Below, in pieces: positions 16,171 to 25,083 of a stretch of 64,000 bases of DNA; position 1 is the first letter of the stretch; every line of letters begins with the position of its first letter. A model generated the notes under the pieces. That model had not been told where the DNA came from. It worked only from the letters and a program-made list of their open reading frames with translations, and made no database searches. The stretch comes from Chitinophaga nivalis (lineage in GTDB: Bacteria > Bacteroidota > Bacteroidia > Chitinophagales > Chitinophagaceae). Both the position numbers and the translations under genes were made by a program. The stretch is taken from positions 1,222,301 through 1,286,300 of the forward strand of contig NZ_JAPDNR010000001.1 in the NCBI RefSeq assembly GCF_025989125.1, written 5' to 3'.

Positions 16171-16302
16171 TATATTTGTTATTGTATTAATTTTTATTAT
16201 GGTTACTGTCCTATGAAAAACCAAATATTCCTACACCGCATGAATCTTCATGCACTGTAAATGACTCTCGAAAGCAATGGTTCGCCCATTGCTTTTGTTT
16301 TT
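16171..16302 (+). ncRNA. Candidate small RNA with terminal hairpins
   Basis: TATATTTG at 16171-16178 fits the -7 consensus, and a transcript from about 16185 would end at a strong terminator. The body contains a perfect small hairpin GCATGAA-TC-TTCATGC (16238-16253). A 15-codon reading frame starting at ATG 16213-16215 and ending near 16260 overlaps it, so a leader peptide is the alternative reading. The unit ends with the 16271-16302 terminator. No known RNA family was recognised. Confidence 0.35.
16271..16302 (+). terminator. Strong orphan terminator
   Basis: Stem AAAGCAATGG (16271-16280) with CCATTGCTTT (16286-16295), loop TTCGC, followed by TGTTTTTTT. There is no protein gene directly upstream on this strand, so it should end a small RNA or leader. 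Confidence 0.75.
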
Positions 16303-16387
16303 TTATGCGGGTTTATACGCATTTTTTCTGTGCTATCTGAAATCTCAAAATATAATTGTATTTTTAGACTCGAAAATTTTGCACCTT

Positions 16388-16888
16388 ATGAAGAAGCTGT
16401 TGTTTTTGCTGCTGGTGATTGGAGCCTCAGCCGCATCAGCGAATGCCAACACTGGATTTGGTGGAGGAGAGCCTAACGGAGGAGATAAGAACGGTGATAA
16501 CAACGATAACCGTAATGCCAAGAATAATAACAGTCCTAAGCCTGTACGGGTCGAAGAGTTTGTCTTATTATTTCCCCGGGTAGAAAGAACAGAGAAAGTG
16601 GATGAAGCAGAGTTGGAAAAAGCTATTGTGGATCTGTACAAATGGTATTTACAAAACGAAACTAAAATAAATAAAAACGACTTCCTGAAAGGAAGTGGTA
16701 AGGAGCTGGCTTTTCCTTTTAAGGTAGATCCTAAAACCTTGCAGCAATATTTTCTTTTCATCAAGAAAAACTTTCCTGGCTTTAGCGAGGAAGATCTCAC
16801 TACCATCAAACGTAACAGGAAGAAGGATGCACCTGTAACGATCCGGGATGAAATGGATAATCCTATGTCAATTTCCGTTAACAGATAA
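16388..16888 (+). CDS. Exported Asn/Gly-rich hypothetical protein
   Basis: This 166-residue protein is not a family I recognise. Residues 1-20 form a signal peptide (MKKLLFLLLVIGASAASANA). After it comes a low-complexity linker of about 30 residues rich in Gly, Asn and Asp, then a compact, charged helical domain of about 110 residues. There is no lipobox cysteine. The frame is open further upstream to 16277, but the signal peptide fixes the start at the ATG at 16388. The following YcxB-like gene starts 20 nt downstream on the same strand, so the two are probably co-transcribed. Location is periplasmic or exported by inference; function is unknown. Confidence 0.7.
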   Translation: MKKLLFLLLVIGASAASANANTGFGGGEPNGGDKNGDNNDNRNAKNNNSPKPVRVEEFVLLFPRVERTEKVDEAELEKAIVDLYKWYLQNETKINKNDFLKGSGKELAFPFKVDPKTLQQYFLFIKKNFPGFSEEDLTTIKRNRKKDAPVTIRDEMDNPMSISVNR

Positions 16889-16908
16889 ATTCGTTTTGGC
16901 TGACGATA

Positions 16909-17397
16909 ATGCAATTAGAGTTTAGTTATAATAAAGGAGATGTTTTGCATGCATTGCGTTACCATTTTATGCAGCGGGGTGAAATAAAGGTTTTTCGCAA
17001 CACGCTGATCATTCTGCTACTCTCCACCTTCACAGGTTATTTCTTTAACGTAGTTACTACCAGCGCCCTTACCGGTATTGCTATTATGGCCTTACTGATA
17101 GGCTGGGTATTCTGGTACCTGCTACCTGTTTCCATCTATCATAAAGCAGCCACTTTCAAGGACGACATCCTGCTGAAATATTCAGAAGAAGGGCTGCAGA
17201 TCTCTACCCGCAACAGTAACCATCCCCGTGCTGTCAGCTGGAATAATTTCTCCCGCATCATCGAAACAAAAAAATTCTTTTTCCTGTACAGGGATAAGAA
17301 AACCTTTTTCCTTATCCCTGTCAGTGCTTTTAAAACAGCGGCCGCTTACGATAGTTTTATCGGCATGCTGAAGAAAAAGTTTGAAAACTTCCGCTAA
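16909..17397 (+). CDS. YcxB-like membrane protein
   Basis: This 162-residue protein has two adjacent hydrophobic helices at about 28-68 (NTLIILLLSTFTGYFF and IAIMALLIGWVFWYLL). They are followed by a soluble C-terminal domain with the pattern ILLKYSEEGLQIST, SWNNFSRIIETKKFFFLY, FFLIPVSAF. This layout is that of the YcxB-like C-terminal domain proteins, whose role is unknown. It probably forms an operon with the exported protein just upstream. The convergent DUF2490 gene ends 18 nt downstream. Confidence 0.75.
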   Translation: MQLEFSYNKGDVLHALRYHFMQRGEIKVFRNTLIILLLSTFTGYFFNVVTTSALTGIAIMALLIGWVFWYLLPVSIYHKAATFKDDILLKYSEEGLQISTRNSNHPRAVSWNNFSRIIETKKFFFLYRDKKTFFLIPVSAFKTAAAYDSFIGMLKKKFENFR

Positions 17398-17415
17398 CAG
17401 CGCTTCCTGCTACTT

Positions 17416-18132
17416 TTATAATTTGAAATTGTGGAATACCGTAAAGTGAAGAATATGGTTCATGGTTTTAGCACCGGAACCGGTTTGCACTACCTGGTTC
17501 ATATACCCGATATCCGCCTTTAAACCAGGTAAAAACTGGTACCCGAAAGCAACCAGAAAGCGGTTCTGATCAAAGAACAGACTACTGATCTCATTTCCCC
17601 ACAGATTCAGAAATATTTCTTCCTGTAATGCCACATAAAATGGGGTGACGGATTTTTGATGGAAAACAGGCAACTGGGTACGGTTGAAGTAACGCAGCCG
17701 GTTACCATATTTCCAATCGCCGATATCGCGGGTTTCAGTGGGTTTACCTGGTTGTGCCACCCAGCGTTGCTCCAGCCGGAATCTGTGTGTCATATCCAGC
17801 TTAGACGCTTTGTAGATGTACTGTTCAAAGATACGTTGCTCCGGCAGCCAGGTGTTGGATGCATTGTTATAGGTTGGCACAAAGGCATAGCCCAGCAACA
17901 CATGATGCTGCTTGTTGATGCTGTATTGCAGTCCGCCCCGCATCAGCAACTGTCCTTTATTGCTGATACCATCCCTCAGGCGTAACTGTATGTCAAAAGG
18001 TACCGACCACTTGCTATCGATTTTCATATTGCCGAAATACGTGTACCAATGCTGGTAACCGTGGGTCATGTCCTGCGCTGATACACAGCACGAAATGGCC
18101 AGAAAGGCCGCTAATAATAGTACTTTCCTCAT
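17416..18132 (-). CDS. DUF2490 family outer-membrane-type protein
   Basis: This 238-residue protein has a signal peptide (about 1-19, ending VSAQ) and a run of amphipathic beta-strands with aromatic residues, such as WVPEQRIFEQYIY-like patterns, and ends in a beta-strand (HFTVFHNFKL). That is the look of DUF2490 family proteins of Bacteroidota, which are predicted small outer-membrane barrels. Typical motifs seen are YGNRLRYF and LRYFNRTQL in the middle and FGYQFLPGLKADIGYM near the end. It lies downstream of the susCD locus but behind its terminator, so it is an independent unit. Function is unknown. Confidence 0.78.
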   Translation of the reverse strand: MRKVLLLAAFLAISCCVSAQDMTHGYQHWYTYFGNMKIDSKWSVPFDIQLRLRDGISNKGQLLMRGGLQYSINKQHHVLLGYAFVPTYNNASNTWLPEQRIFEQYIYKASKLDMTHRFRLEQRWVAQPGKPTETRDIGDWKYGNRLRYFNRTQLPVFHQKSVTPFYVALQEEIFLNLWGNEISSLFFDQNRFLVAFGYQFLPGLKADIGYMNQVVQTGSGAKTMNHILHFTVFHNFKL

Positions 18133-18188
18133 AAATCGCTACATATAGGTGACGATAAAGATAAGCAAACGAAAAAAACGATCCGGCT

Positions 18189-18220
18189 GAAAAAAAGAAA
18201 GCGCCTGCAGAAGCAGGCGC
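18189..18220 (-). terminator. Terminator of susCD transcript
   Basis: On the minus strand GCGCCTGC-TTCT-GCAGGCGC is followed by TTTCTTTTTTT. The stem is perfect over 8 GC-rich pairs, and it lies 37 nt after the susD-like stop. Confidence 0.85.
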
Positions 18221-18256
18221 CGATGTTTGATTGTTTAGTTATAGTTGATTGTTATG

Positions 18257-19738
18257 TTAGAATTTATTGTACCAGAGTTTCGTGCCTTTGGTATCCCCTC
18301 CGATCGCGGCTGCGGCCTGCTGATAGTTGGCAATATTCTGTGTTTGCTCACTCAGCAGATAGGTTAAGCGATAAGGTACATCTGTTACCGTCGGGTCCAG
18401 CGATGGATATGCCAGTGTATTAAACAGTGGCTGACCGCCTGGTTGCCTGAATTTCAGCCGGGTTCTTTCAAACCAGCTCTGGAAGCCCTGCGGGTATAAT
18501 GCCAGCCATTTCTGGGTACCGATTACGTTTTTCCAGTCGGCAGCATTGTACGGTACTTTGCTCAGGTAAGTATTGATAATATCCTGCGGAGCGGGTTGTC
18601 CGGTGGTGAGTTTGTACCAGTAGTTGATGGAAGCGGTGATACCATTCCGGTAATGGGTGGCAGCATCTCCTACGTTAAGGCCCCGGGCTGCTGCTTCTGC
18701 CAGGATGAATTCCACTTCGGCATAGTTCATCAGAATACCGGGCATGGTAGCGCTGTAAATCTGTTTGCCGGGATAGGAGTAATTAACTGCCGGGAGCCGG
18801 CTTTTATCGCCATCTACCAGGCCATAGGGCATTCCTTTAATGGTATCCCCTTTTGCTGGCTGTGCATAGATATTTAACCGCGGATCGCTGACACTTTTCA
18901 TGTAGTCTACCATCGTGGTGCTTACAAAGAAGTCAGAGATCTCCCGTTCTGAATTATTGAACGGGAATTTATTGGGTGCGGAAGCTATATAGTTGAACTG
19001 AGCATCATCATCGTTGCTGCTGAAAGCATCCTGATAATGGGCTTCGATGATTTTACCCGCCTTGTCTTTATCTGCATCTATCATGCGGATGGCATAACGT
19101 AGCATCAGGGAATGGGCCAGTTTTTTCCATTTTAACACGTTCCCGCTATAAATGATATCTCCGCTGAGAAAACTCACTTCATTTGGATTCAGCACGTTTA
19201 TCTGCTGTTGGAGGTTATCCAGCATGGCATTATAAACGGTGCGGGCATCGTCGTATTTAGGGGTAATATTTGCCTCCTGGAAGGTTTCTGTATATGGAAT
19301 ATTGCCGTAGGCATCTGCGAGGATCTGATAAATCCAGGCCTGCGTAATTTTTGCGATGGCATTCTGGTTAGCGACACCCGGTTCGCTGAGCCGGGGCGTA
19401 TTTTGTTTAATCAGGTCATCCAGGTTGTGCAGGGATATCCGATACAGGTTATTCCACAGGTTACTGTTATTACCTTCGTCCAGCAGGTAACGGCTATCGT
19501 TGGTGCGCGCGTTGCCGGACCAGTACTGGGAAAAATGCATTCCCATGTAGCCATTCTGCAGGCCGCTGTACAGAATATCCATAGCGCCTTTCTGGGCACC
19601 GGTCAGGAGGTATGGTGGCTGGGCGGTAGTTGGTTTGTTGGGATCATGGTTGATATCCTCCAGTTTCTTACAACCGGTGAACGCCAGTGTGCCCGCCAGC
19701 AATAATGCCCCGCTATATTTCAAGATGTTTTTAGTCAT
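18257..19738 (-). CDS. SusD/RagB-family nutrient-binding lipoprotein
   Basis: This 493-residue outer-membrane lipoprotein is the SusD-like partner of the SusC gene just upstream. It has a lipoprotein signal with lipid-accepting Cys23 (LAFTGCKKLED), followed by the motif INHDPNKPT typical of the SusD_like_2 subgroup. The rest is helical, with TPR-like repeats that form the lid of the SusC barrel. SusD-like proteins capture oligosaccharides or peptides at the cell surface. No glycoside hydrolase or sulfatase gene is next to it, so the substrate is unclear; the SusD_like_2 subgroup is often found in loci without carbohydrate enzymes. The start is the ATG at 19738, since upstream frame codons lie in the SusC end region. 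Confidence 0.92.
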   Translation of the reverse strand: MTKNILKYSGALLLAGTLAFTGCKKLEDINHDPNKPTTAQPPYLLTGAQKGAMDILYSGLQNGYMGMHFSQYWSGNARTNDSRYLLDEGNNSNLWNNLYRISLHNLDDLIKQNTPRLSEPGVANQNAIAKITQAWIYQILADAYGNIPYTETFQEANITPKYDDARTVYNAMLDNLQQQINVLNPNEVSFLSGDIIYSGNVLKWKKLAHSLMLRYAIRMIDADKDKAGKIIEAHYQDAFSSNDDDAQFNYIASAPNKFPFNNSEREISDFFVSTTMVDYMKSVSDPRLNIYAQPAKGDTIKGMPYGLVDGDKSRLPAVNYSYPGKQIYSATMPGILMNYAEVEFILAEAAARGLNVGDAATHYRNGITASINYWYKLTTGQPAPQDIINTYLSKVPYNAADWKNVIGTQKWLALYPQGFQSWFERTRLKFRQPGGQPLFNTLAYPSLDPTVTDVPYRLTYLLSEQTQNIANYQQAAAAIGGDTKGTKLWYNKF

Positions 19739-19748
19739 TGTAACAGAT

Positions 19749-22700
19749 TTAGAATGATACATTCAGGTTTATACCAAAAGACCGCAGTGACGGCAATGCA
19801 CCACCTTCAATTCCTTGTATGTTGGACGCGGAGTTGAGGATGTTGGAAGGATCCACATTGGGGGCATTGGATTTAATGAGCCACAGGTTACGGCCATACA
19901 GGGAGATACGGGCACTTTGTGCACCTACCTTTTTGTACCAGGCATATGGGAGGTTGTAACCAATTTTAGCTTCTCTCAGGTAGATGTAGCTGGCATCATA
20001 GAGATTCGCTTTACTGATGACGTTACCCCCGTTGACGTTAAAATGTTCTTTGGCAGAAATGACTTTTGTATTAGGCCGTCCGTCTTCTGTCACACCAGGT
20101 ACCACAATACCATTTTCACGGATATTGTTTTCTACCGTACTTTCCAGTAATCCGGATTTTTCTCCGTACAGATTCGTATAGGAGAAGAAGTTACCACCAT
20201 GCTGGAAATCGATTAATGCCGATACATAAATGCCTTTGAAAGAGAAGGTATTGGTAATACCGCCTACATAATCCGGATAGGCGTTCCCGATAGGTTTAAT
20301 CGCGCTTGCAAGATAATAACCATTGGCGCCTACCAGTTTATTACCGTTGGCATCGTACCGGTAGTCTGTTCCCATGATGGTACCCAGTGGTTCTCCTACT
20401 TTCGCTACGACAGATACTTTCTGGGTGCGGCGGTCGGAACCGATGGTGAGTAGTGGCAGGGAGGTATTGTATTGTAGTACGTCCATGTCCAGCAGCTTAT
20501 TGCGGTTGCGGGAGATGTTGGCATTGATATCCCAGCGGAAGCCGTTTTTCAGGCGGATGGGATTGAGGTTTAAGCCGATTTCAAAACCTTTATTGCTTAC
20601 TGAACCAGCATTGGCATAGGTGCTCAGGTAACCGGTGGCTCCCGGGATAGGCAGCGTAATGATCTGGTTTTTACTGGTACGGTTATAATAGGTGAAATCC
20701 ACTCCGACCCTGTTGTCGAGGAATTTCAGCTCTACCCCTGTTTCAAATTCGGTGGTACGTTCCGGTTTCAGGTCCGGGATATTTTTGGTAACCGGGTACT
20801 GGGAAATCGGATTGTTGTTGAACGGTTGTACGAAGTCGTATACCCGGTAGGTGTGGTAAGGATCTGTATCATTGCCTACAGCAGCCATACTACCTCTTAA
20901 TTTACCGAATGACAGCCATTTCCAGTCTTTCAGCAGATCGGAAAACACAAAGGAGGCAGAGGCAGAAGGATAGAAATACTGGTTGTATCCTTTTGACAGG
21001 GCAGAACTCCAGTCGCTGCGGGCAGTCAGATCCAGGAACAGCATGTTTTTGTAGCCCAGATTGGCAGTGGCAAAAACGGAGTTGATCTGTTTCTCATAAA
21101 GTTCATCGATGACAGATGCCGGAGAAATAGAGTTGTTCAGGTTGTACACATTGTCGGTAATCAGACCTCCTTGCGTGCTGCCGCCGGTAACGGTCCACTG
21201 ACGGTGCATGAGATTACCACCCAGGGTAGCATTCAGCTGCAACTCGTTGCTGAGGTCTTTTTTGATATCTGCGGTAATCTGGTAGTTCATTTCACGGGAA
21301 GTACGCACCCGTTTGATGTACCCGCTTTGGGTATATCCTTTGGCGGTTCTTTCTTCCTCCAGGGAATTGTAGTCGTCCATGAATACACGACCTGTGAAGG
21401 ACAGCCATTTGGTGGCATCAACATCTACACCGGCGTAACCAAACAGGCGGTTGCGGCTGTCGGTTTCGTAATCGCGGTAACGGTTATAATAAGGGCCATT
21501 GCTGGACGATACCGTTGGATTGTCCCATGATTTACGGTTCCAGGTGATCTGGGAGCCGTCGTCGTACTGGTAGCGTTTTTGCATGTCCAGGTCCAGCTGC
21601 CGTTGACCAAACATGGTGAACTGCAGGGTGGGATTAGGTCCGGTGAAACCAGTACCGGGACGTGCTTTGGCTTTTATGGCGCTGTAGTTAACAGAGGCTA
21701 CTCCCCTCACTCCTTTCGTCAGTTCGTAGTTGCCGTTGAAGGACAGATTATTGCGGTTCATGGAAGCATTCGGCAGTACGAAGGTTTGGTTCATATTGCC
21801 GTATGATAGGCGGAAACCACCTTTCTCGTTGTTGCCGGCCATGGAAATGTTATTGGTAAGGGTAAAGCCGGTTCTGTAGAAGTCCTTTACGTTGTTGGGA
21901 TTTGCTTCCCAGGGAGCGGTCTGTCCAAAGTAAGGGTTATTCTTGTTTTTGTCCCAGGACCAGTAATGACGCACCATGCGGCCATCCAGCCGGGGCCCCC
22001 AGGATTCATCGGAAGAATACTGCGGCATGAGGTCATAGCGGCCTTTACCATCATTGTCGTCGTAGGTAGCACTTTGTTCATTCAGGAACCCTTGTGGATT
22101 TTTTTTGTAGTAGAGGGTATCGAATTTGCCATTGCTACCGCCACCGTACAGGTTCTGGTATTTAGGGAGTATCGCTACCTGGTCTACCTGTGCGTTGAGG
22201 CTATAGGTTACCCCGATGCCTTTTTCGCTGTCCGGGCGCTTTTTGGTAGTGATGAGGAGTACCCCGCCGGCACCGCGGCTACCGTATAAGGCTGTAGCAG
22301 CAGCTCCTTTCAGTACGGAGATGTTCTCAATATCTTCCGGGTTGATGTCCTGCAGGGGGCTACCGTAGTCGTAACCGCCACCGCCGTTCAGTTGTCCGCC
22401 CTGGTTGCTGTTGCTGTTCATCATGGGAACACCGTCGAGTACGAAGAAGGCGTTGTTATCGCCCAGGATGGATTTTACCCCACGGATGGTGATTTTGGAA
22501 GATCCTCCCATGGAGCCGGTATTGGTACTGATTTGTACACCGGGTATTTTACCTGTCAATGCATTGACAAAGTTTACTTCTTTGGCTTCCTGCACGGCGT
22601 TGCCACTTACTTCACTCAGGGCATATCCTACGGAACGGGGATTCTTTTTGATACCGAGTGCGGTTACTACCACTTCTCCCAATACTTTTTTGTTGGCATT

Positions 22701-23240
22701 GGCAGGTGTGAGGGTAACGGCCAGCGGCTCCCTTTTTTCGATGGGAATGGTCTGGTCGGCGAAGGTGACAGAAGTAATGAGGAGGGTATCTTTTAAGCCG
22801 GCTTTGATGGTAAACTTACCATCCGGACCGGATTGGGCATTGAGTTTTGCTGTTTTGTTTCTGATGATGGCGCCGGGGATCGGGTTGCCTTTGTCATCTT
22901 TCACCAGCCCGTTGATGGTAAACTTTCCTACTTCGCTTTTGGCTTTTGTTTCATCCGGCGGCAGAATCAGGGCAGTATCTTCTTTGGGTCTGGCAGCGGT
23001 ATCCGCTTTTGTTTTGGCAGTGGTATCGGCTTTCGGTCTGGTAGTCGTATCCTGCAATGGTTTTACAGTATCCTGTTTAGGCTTGTTGCTGGTATCGGCA
23101 GCAGCGGGCTTAATCACTACCGGAACAGTGGTATCAGCTGTTGGCGACAGTTGCTTCCCGGGGTTGGCGTACGCACTGCCGGCGGAATAGCAGAACAAGG
23201 CGCAGCATAGTCCCGACCAGGCTAGTACTTGGCTTCTCAT
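19749..23240 (-). CDS. SusC/RagA-family TonB-linked outer-membrane transporter
   Basis: This 1163-residue protein is an outer-membrane receptor that takes up a substrate handed over by the SusD-like lipoprotein. In order it has a signal peptide (1-26), then an unusual linker of about 60 residues rich in Asp-Thr and Lys-Pro (about 33-92), then a carboxypeptidase-regulatory-like domain (about 103-185). A TonB plug follows with the SusC signatures GEVVVTALGIKK and VNALTGKIPGVQI, and then a beta-barrel ending in Phe (LNVSF). The downstream SusD gene starts 10 nt after the stop. The upstream frame is open to 23444, but the ATG at 23240 gives the signal peptide. No linked sigma/anti-sigma pair lies next to it. 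Confidence 0.93.
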   Translation of the reverse strand: MRSQVLAWSGLCCALFCYSAGSAYANPGKQLSPTADTTVPVVIKPAAADTSNKPKQDTVKPLQDTTTRPKADTTAKTKADTAARPKEDTALILPPDETKAKSEVGKFTINGLVKDDKGNPIPGAIIRNKTAKLNAQSGPDGKFTIKAGLKDTLLITSVTFADQTIPIEKREPLAVTLTPANANKKVLGEVVVTALGIKKNPRSVGYALSEVSGNAVQEAKEVNFVNALTGKIPGVQISTNTGSMGGSSKITIRGVKSILGDNNAFFVLDGVPMMNSNSNQGGQLNGGGGYDYGSPLQDINPEDIENISVLKGAAATALYGSRGAGGVLLITTKKRPDSEKGIGVTYSLNAQVDQVAILPKYQNLYGGGSNGKFDTLYYKKNPQGFLNEQSATYDDNDGKGRYDLMPQYSSDESWGPRLDGRMVRHYWSWDKNKNNPYFGQTAPWEANPNNVKDFYRTGFTLTNNISMAGNNEKGGFRLSYGNMNQTFVLPNASMNRNNLSFNGNYELTKGVRGVASVNYSAIKAKARPGTGFTGPNPTLQFTMFGQRQLDLDMQKRYQYDDGSQITWNRKSWDNPTVSSSNGPYYNRYRDYETDSRNRLFGYAGVDVDATKWLSFTGRVFMDDYNSLEEERTAKGYTQSGYIKRVRTSREMNYQITADIKKDLSNELQLNATLGGNLMHRQWTVTGGSTQGGLITDNVYNLNNSISPASVIDELYEKQINSVFATANLGYKNMLFLDLTARSDWSSALSKGYNQYFYPSASASFVFSDLLKDWKWLSFGKLRGSMAAVGNDTDPYHTYRVYDFVQPFNNNPISQYPVTKNIPDLKPERTTEFETGVELKFLDNRVGVDFTYYNRTSKNQIITLPIPGATGYLSTYANAGSVSNKGFEIGLNLNPIRLKNGFRWDINANISRNRNKLLDMDVLQYNTSLPLLTIGSDRRTQKVSVVAKVGEPLGTIMGTDYRYDANGNKLVGANGYYLASAIKPIGNAYPDYVGGITNTFSFKGIYVSALIDFQHGGNFFSYTNLYGEKSGLLESTVENNIRENGIVVPGVTEDGRPNTKVISAKEHFNVNGGNVISKANLYDASYIYLREAKIGYNLPYAWYKKVGAQSARISLYGRNLWLIKSNAPNVDPSNILNSASNIQGIEGGALPSLRSFGINLNVSF

Positions 23241-23467
23241 TGTATGGCAAATGATTTGGTTACAAAAACTTTTGACAGTAATCTTATCTAGTCGATGATT
23301 GTATAGTTGTCTCATATCATCTACAATACAATCGGGAGCCCGTTTACAATGGGTTCCGTACGAAAAAAAATATGCATTACCGGTAGTGGATAAAAGAGGC
23401 GGGGGCGGACCGGAAGAAGGCCGCCAGTCGTCCGTCTGGCGCATTTAGACCGCATGTGGAGGTTTGT

Positions 23468-23917
23468 TTACAGCAGTTGTTTTTTCATTTCCATATGAAG
23501 GATGCCTACTTCTGTAAATGCTTCTCCGAAAGTTTCATATCCGAGCTTCTGATAGAATCCTATGGCTTCGTTCCGGGCATGCATGGTAAGTATGTTAAAA
23601 CCATTACGGATAGCATATTGTTCTGCAAACGCAATAATTTCCCGGCCGGCGCCTTTGCCCTGCAGCAGTGGGGATACTGCCATTTGCCTTAGCTGCACGG
23701 TATTTTCATCAACCGGCGTGAGTATACAGCAACCTGCCAGCACTGGTGGTTGGTCGGTGACAGCCAGGAAGCCACCGATGAACACATCATTCATTTCCTG
23801 TTGCAGATAGGCTTCAGAGAAGGTTAATCCCAATGGTTTCCGCAATACTTCATTGCGCAGCTCCAGCATGGTATGATAGTCGCAACTACCGTATTCGATT
23901 ATACGAAAATCGAGCAT
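23468..23917 (-). CDS. GNAT family N-acetyltransferase
   Basis: This 149-residue protein shows the GNAT fold. The acetyl-CoA-binding stretch is RQMAVSPLLQGKGAGREIIAF (in pieces), with the R/Q-x-x-G-x-G/A loop at QGKGAG and a following helix. The C-terminal motif IGFYQKLGYETFGEAF is also typical. It acetylates an unknown amino group. It lies 75 nt downstream of the PRPP synthase gene on the same strand and may be co-transcribed. It is close in length to the ElaA/YjdJ-like group, but the acceptor cannot be named. Confidence 0.85.
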   Translation of the reverse strand: MLDFRIIEYGSCDYHTMLELRNEVLRKPLGLTFSEAYLQQEMNDVFIGGFLAVTDQPPVLAGCCILTPVDENTVQLRQMAVSPLLQGKGAGREIIAFAEQYAIRNGFNILTMHARNEAIGFYQKLGYETFGEAFTEVGILHMEMKKQLL

Positions 23918-23991
23918 AAGTATGATTGATTTTATGCAATACGAATGTACAATATTGCAGGTGGTTATTTTTTATAGCAGCTACCGGCGGA

Positions 23992-24924
23992 TTAACGGTA
24001 AGGTTCTTCAAAGTATTGCAGGAGCAGCGGTGCAACGGATTTTACTTCCAGCATGTCGTCGTTAATTTCCAGTGCATTGGGGTGGGTATCTGTACACACT
24101 ACTTTTCTGATGATGCCACTTTGTTTGATTTTCTCAAATCCGTTACCCGCAAAGATACCATGCGTGGTGATAACATCTATCGCTGCTGCGCCCGCATCTT
24201 TATAGGCTGCTGCGGCATGTATCAGCGAGCCGCCGGTGCGGATCATATCATCGTAAATGATAACGGTTTTATCTTTCACATCGGCGCTGATGGCAGTGAT
24301 GGCAGTTTCTTCACCGGAAAGCCGGCGTTTGAAAACGAAAGCAGCCGGCACATGCAGGTCATTGGCGAGCGACTCTACCCATTTAGCACGGCCGGCATCG
24401 GTGCTGGCCAATACAAAAGGCTTGCCTGCAGCCAGTTCCAGGGCCGCTTCTTTTACGAAATCTTTTGCATATAAATGAACCGGCCGGATACCACTTTCAA
24501 AATACCAGGTAATGCCGTCCACGTGCAAGTCTATCATTACAATGCGGTTACCACGGGAAGTATCAGGTAAAGAGGAAAATAATACGGCCCGGGTTTTTGC
24601 TTTCACAATTTCTCCGTATTTCACGGCACGTTCCATGGTAGAATAACCAAAGAATGGAATGATAATGGTGAGCGACAGGGCGCCCAGCTGAATACAGCCA
24701 CTGGCCAGATCGTACAACTCCAGCGTTTCCTTATCATCGATGGTACCGCCAATCAGCACCACATCTTTGTGGCTTACATCGGTACGGATGCGGTGATAAT
24801 GTTCCCCATCGGGGAAGTCACGGATCTCCAGTTCGCCATCCTGCCAACCCGCGCCGCCAGCGGATATGATACGGTCTTTGAGGTATTGGTAGTGTTGTGT
24901 GGCGAAAATAATTTTATGTGGCAT
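23992..24924 (-). CDS. Ribose-phosphate pyrophosphokinase, divergent
   Basis: This 310-residue enzyme should make PRPP from ribose 5-phosphate and ATP. It has the PRT-type PRPP-binding motif IIYDDMIRTGGSLIHAA and a DGEHYHRI segment. The usual ATP-site signature with a QIQGFF-like stretch after DLH is not there. Instead the sequence reads DLHVDGITWYFE, and the protein resembles the bacteroidal short PRPP synthase paralogues. This makes a second, specialised copy beside the housekeeping prs possible. The ATG at 24924 is the start, since the upstream frame is only an extension. Whether it makes PRPP is not proved; the PRT fold is certain. Confidence 0.8.
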   Translation of the reverse strand: MPHKIIFATQHYQYLKDRIISAGGAGWQDGELEIRDFPDGEHYHRIRTDVSHKDVVLIGGTIDDKETLELYDLASGCIQLGALSLTIIIPFFGYSTMERAVKYGEIVKAKTRAVLFSSLPDTSRGNRIVMIDLHVDGITWYFESGIRPVHLYAKDFVKEAALELAAGKPFVLASTDAGRAKWVESLANDLHVPAAFVFKRRLSGEETAITAISADVKDKTVIIYDDMIRTGGSLIHAAAAYKDAGAAAIDVITTHGIFAGNGFEKIKQSGIIRKVVCTDTHPNALEINDDMLEVKSVAPLLLQYFEEPYR

Positions 24925-25083
24925 GTTTTTTTCAGATATGCTTGATAATAGTAAAAATAAGTGATTGAAAGGATATTTATAAGCTTGAGAATTAATAAAT
25001 TTGCTGCAGAGCACTGTCACTGACACCCTTTTTTAACGTTTTATTTGCGGGTGGAAGATTAAATTTGAAGGATTACTACATTC

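Larger units (their letters stand above)
15838..16387. other. 550-bp intergenic region with two candidate small transcripts
   Basis: No protein gene fits here. Two units of promoter-like sequence plus terminator are seen: TAccTTTG at 15909-15916 followed by a hairpin at 15954-15984, and TAtaTTTG at 16171-16178 followed by hairpins at 16238-16253 and 16271-16302. The first hairpin may also serve nrdJ. The stretch between is AT-rich. Confidence 0.5.
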
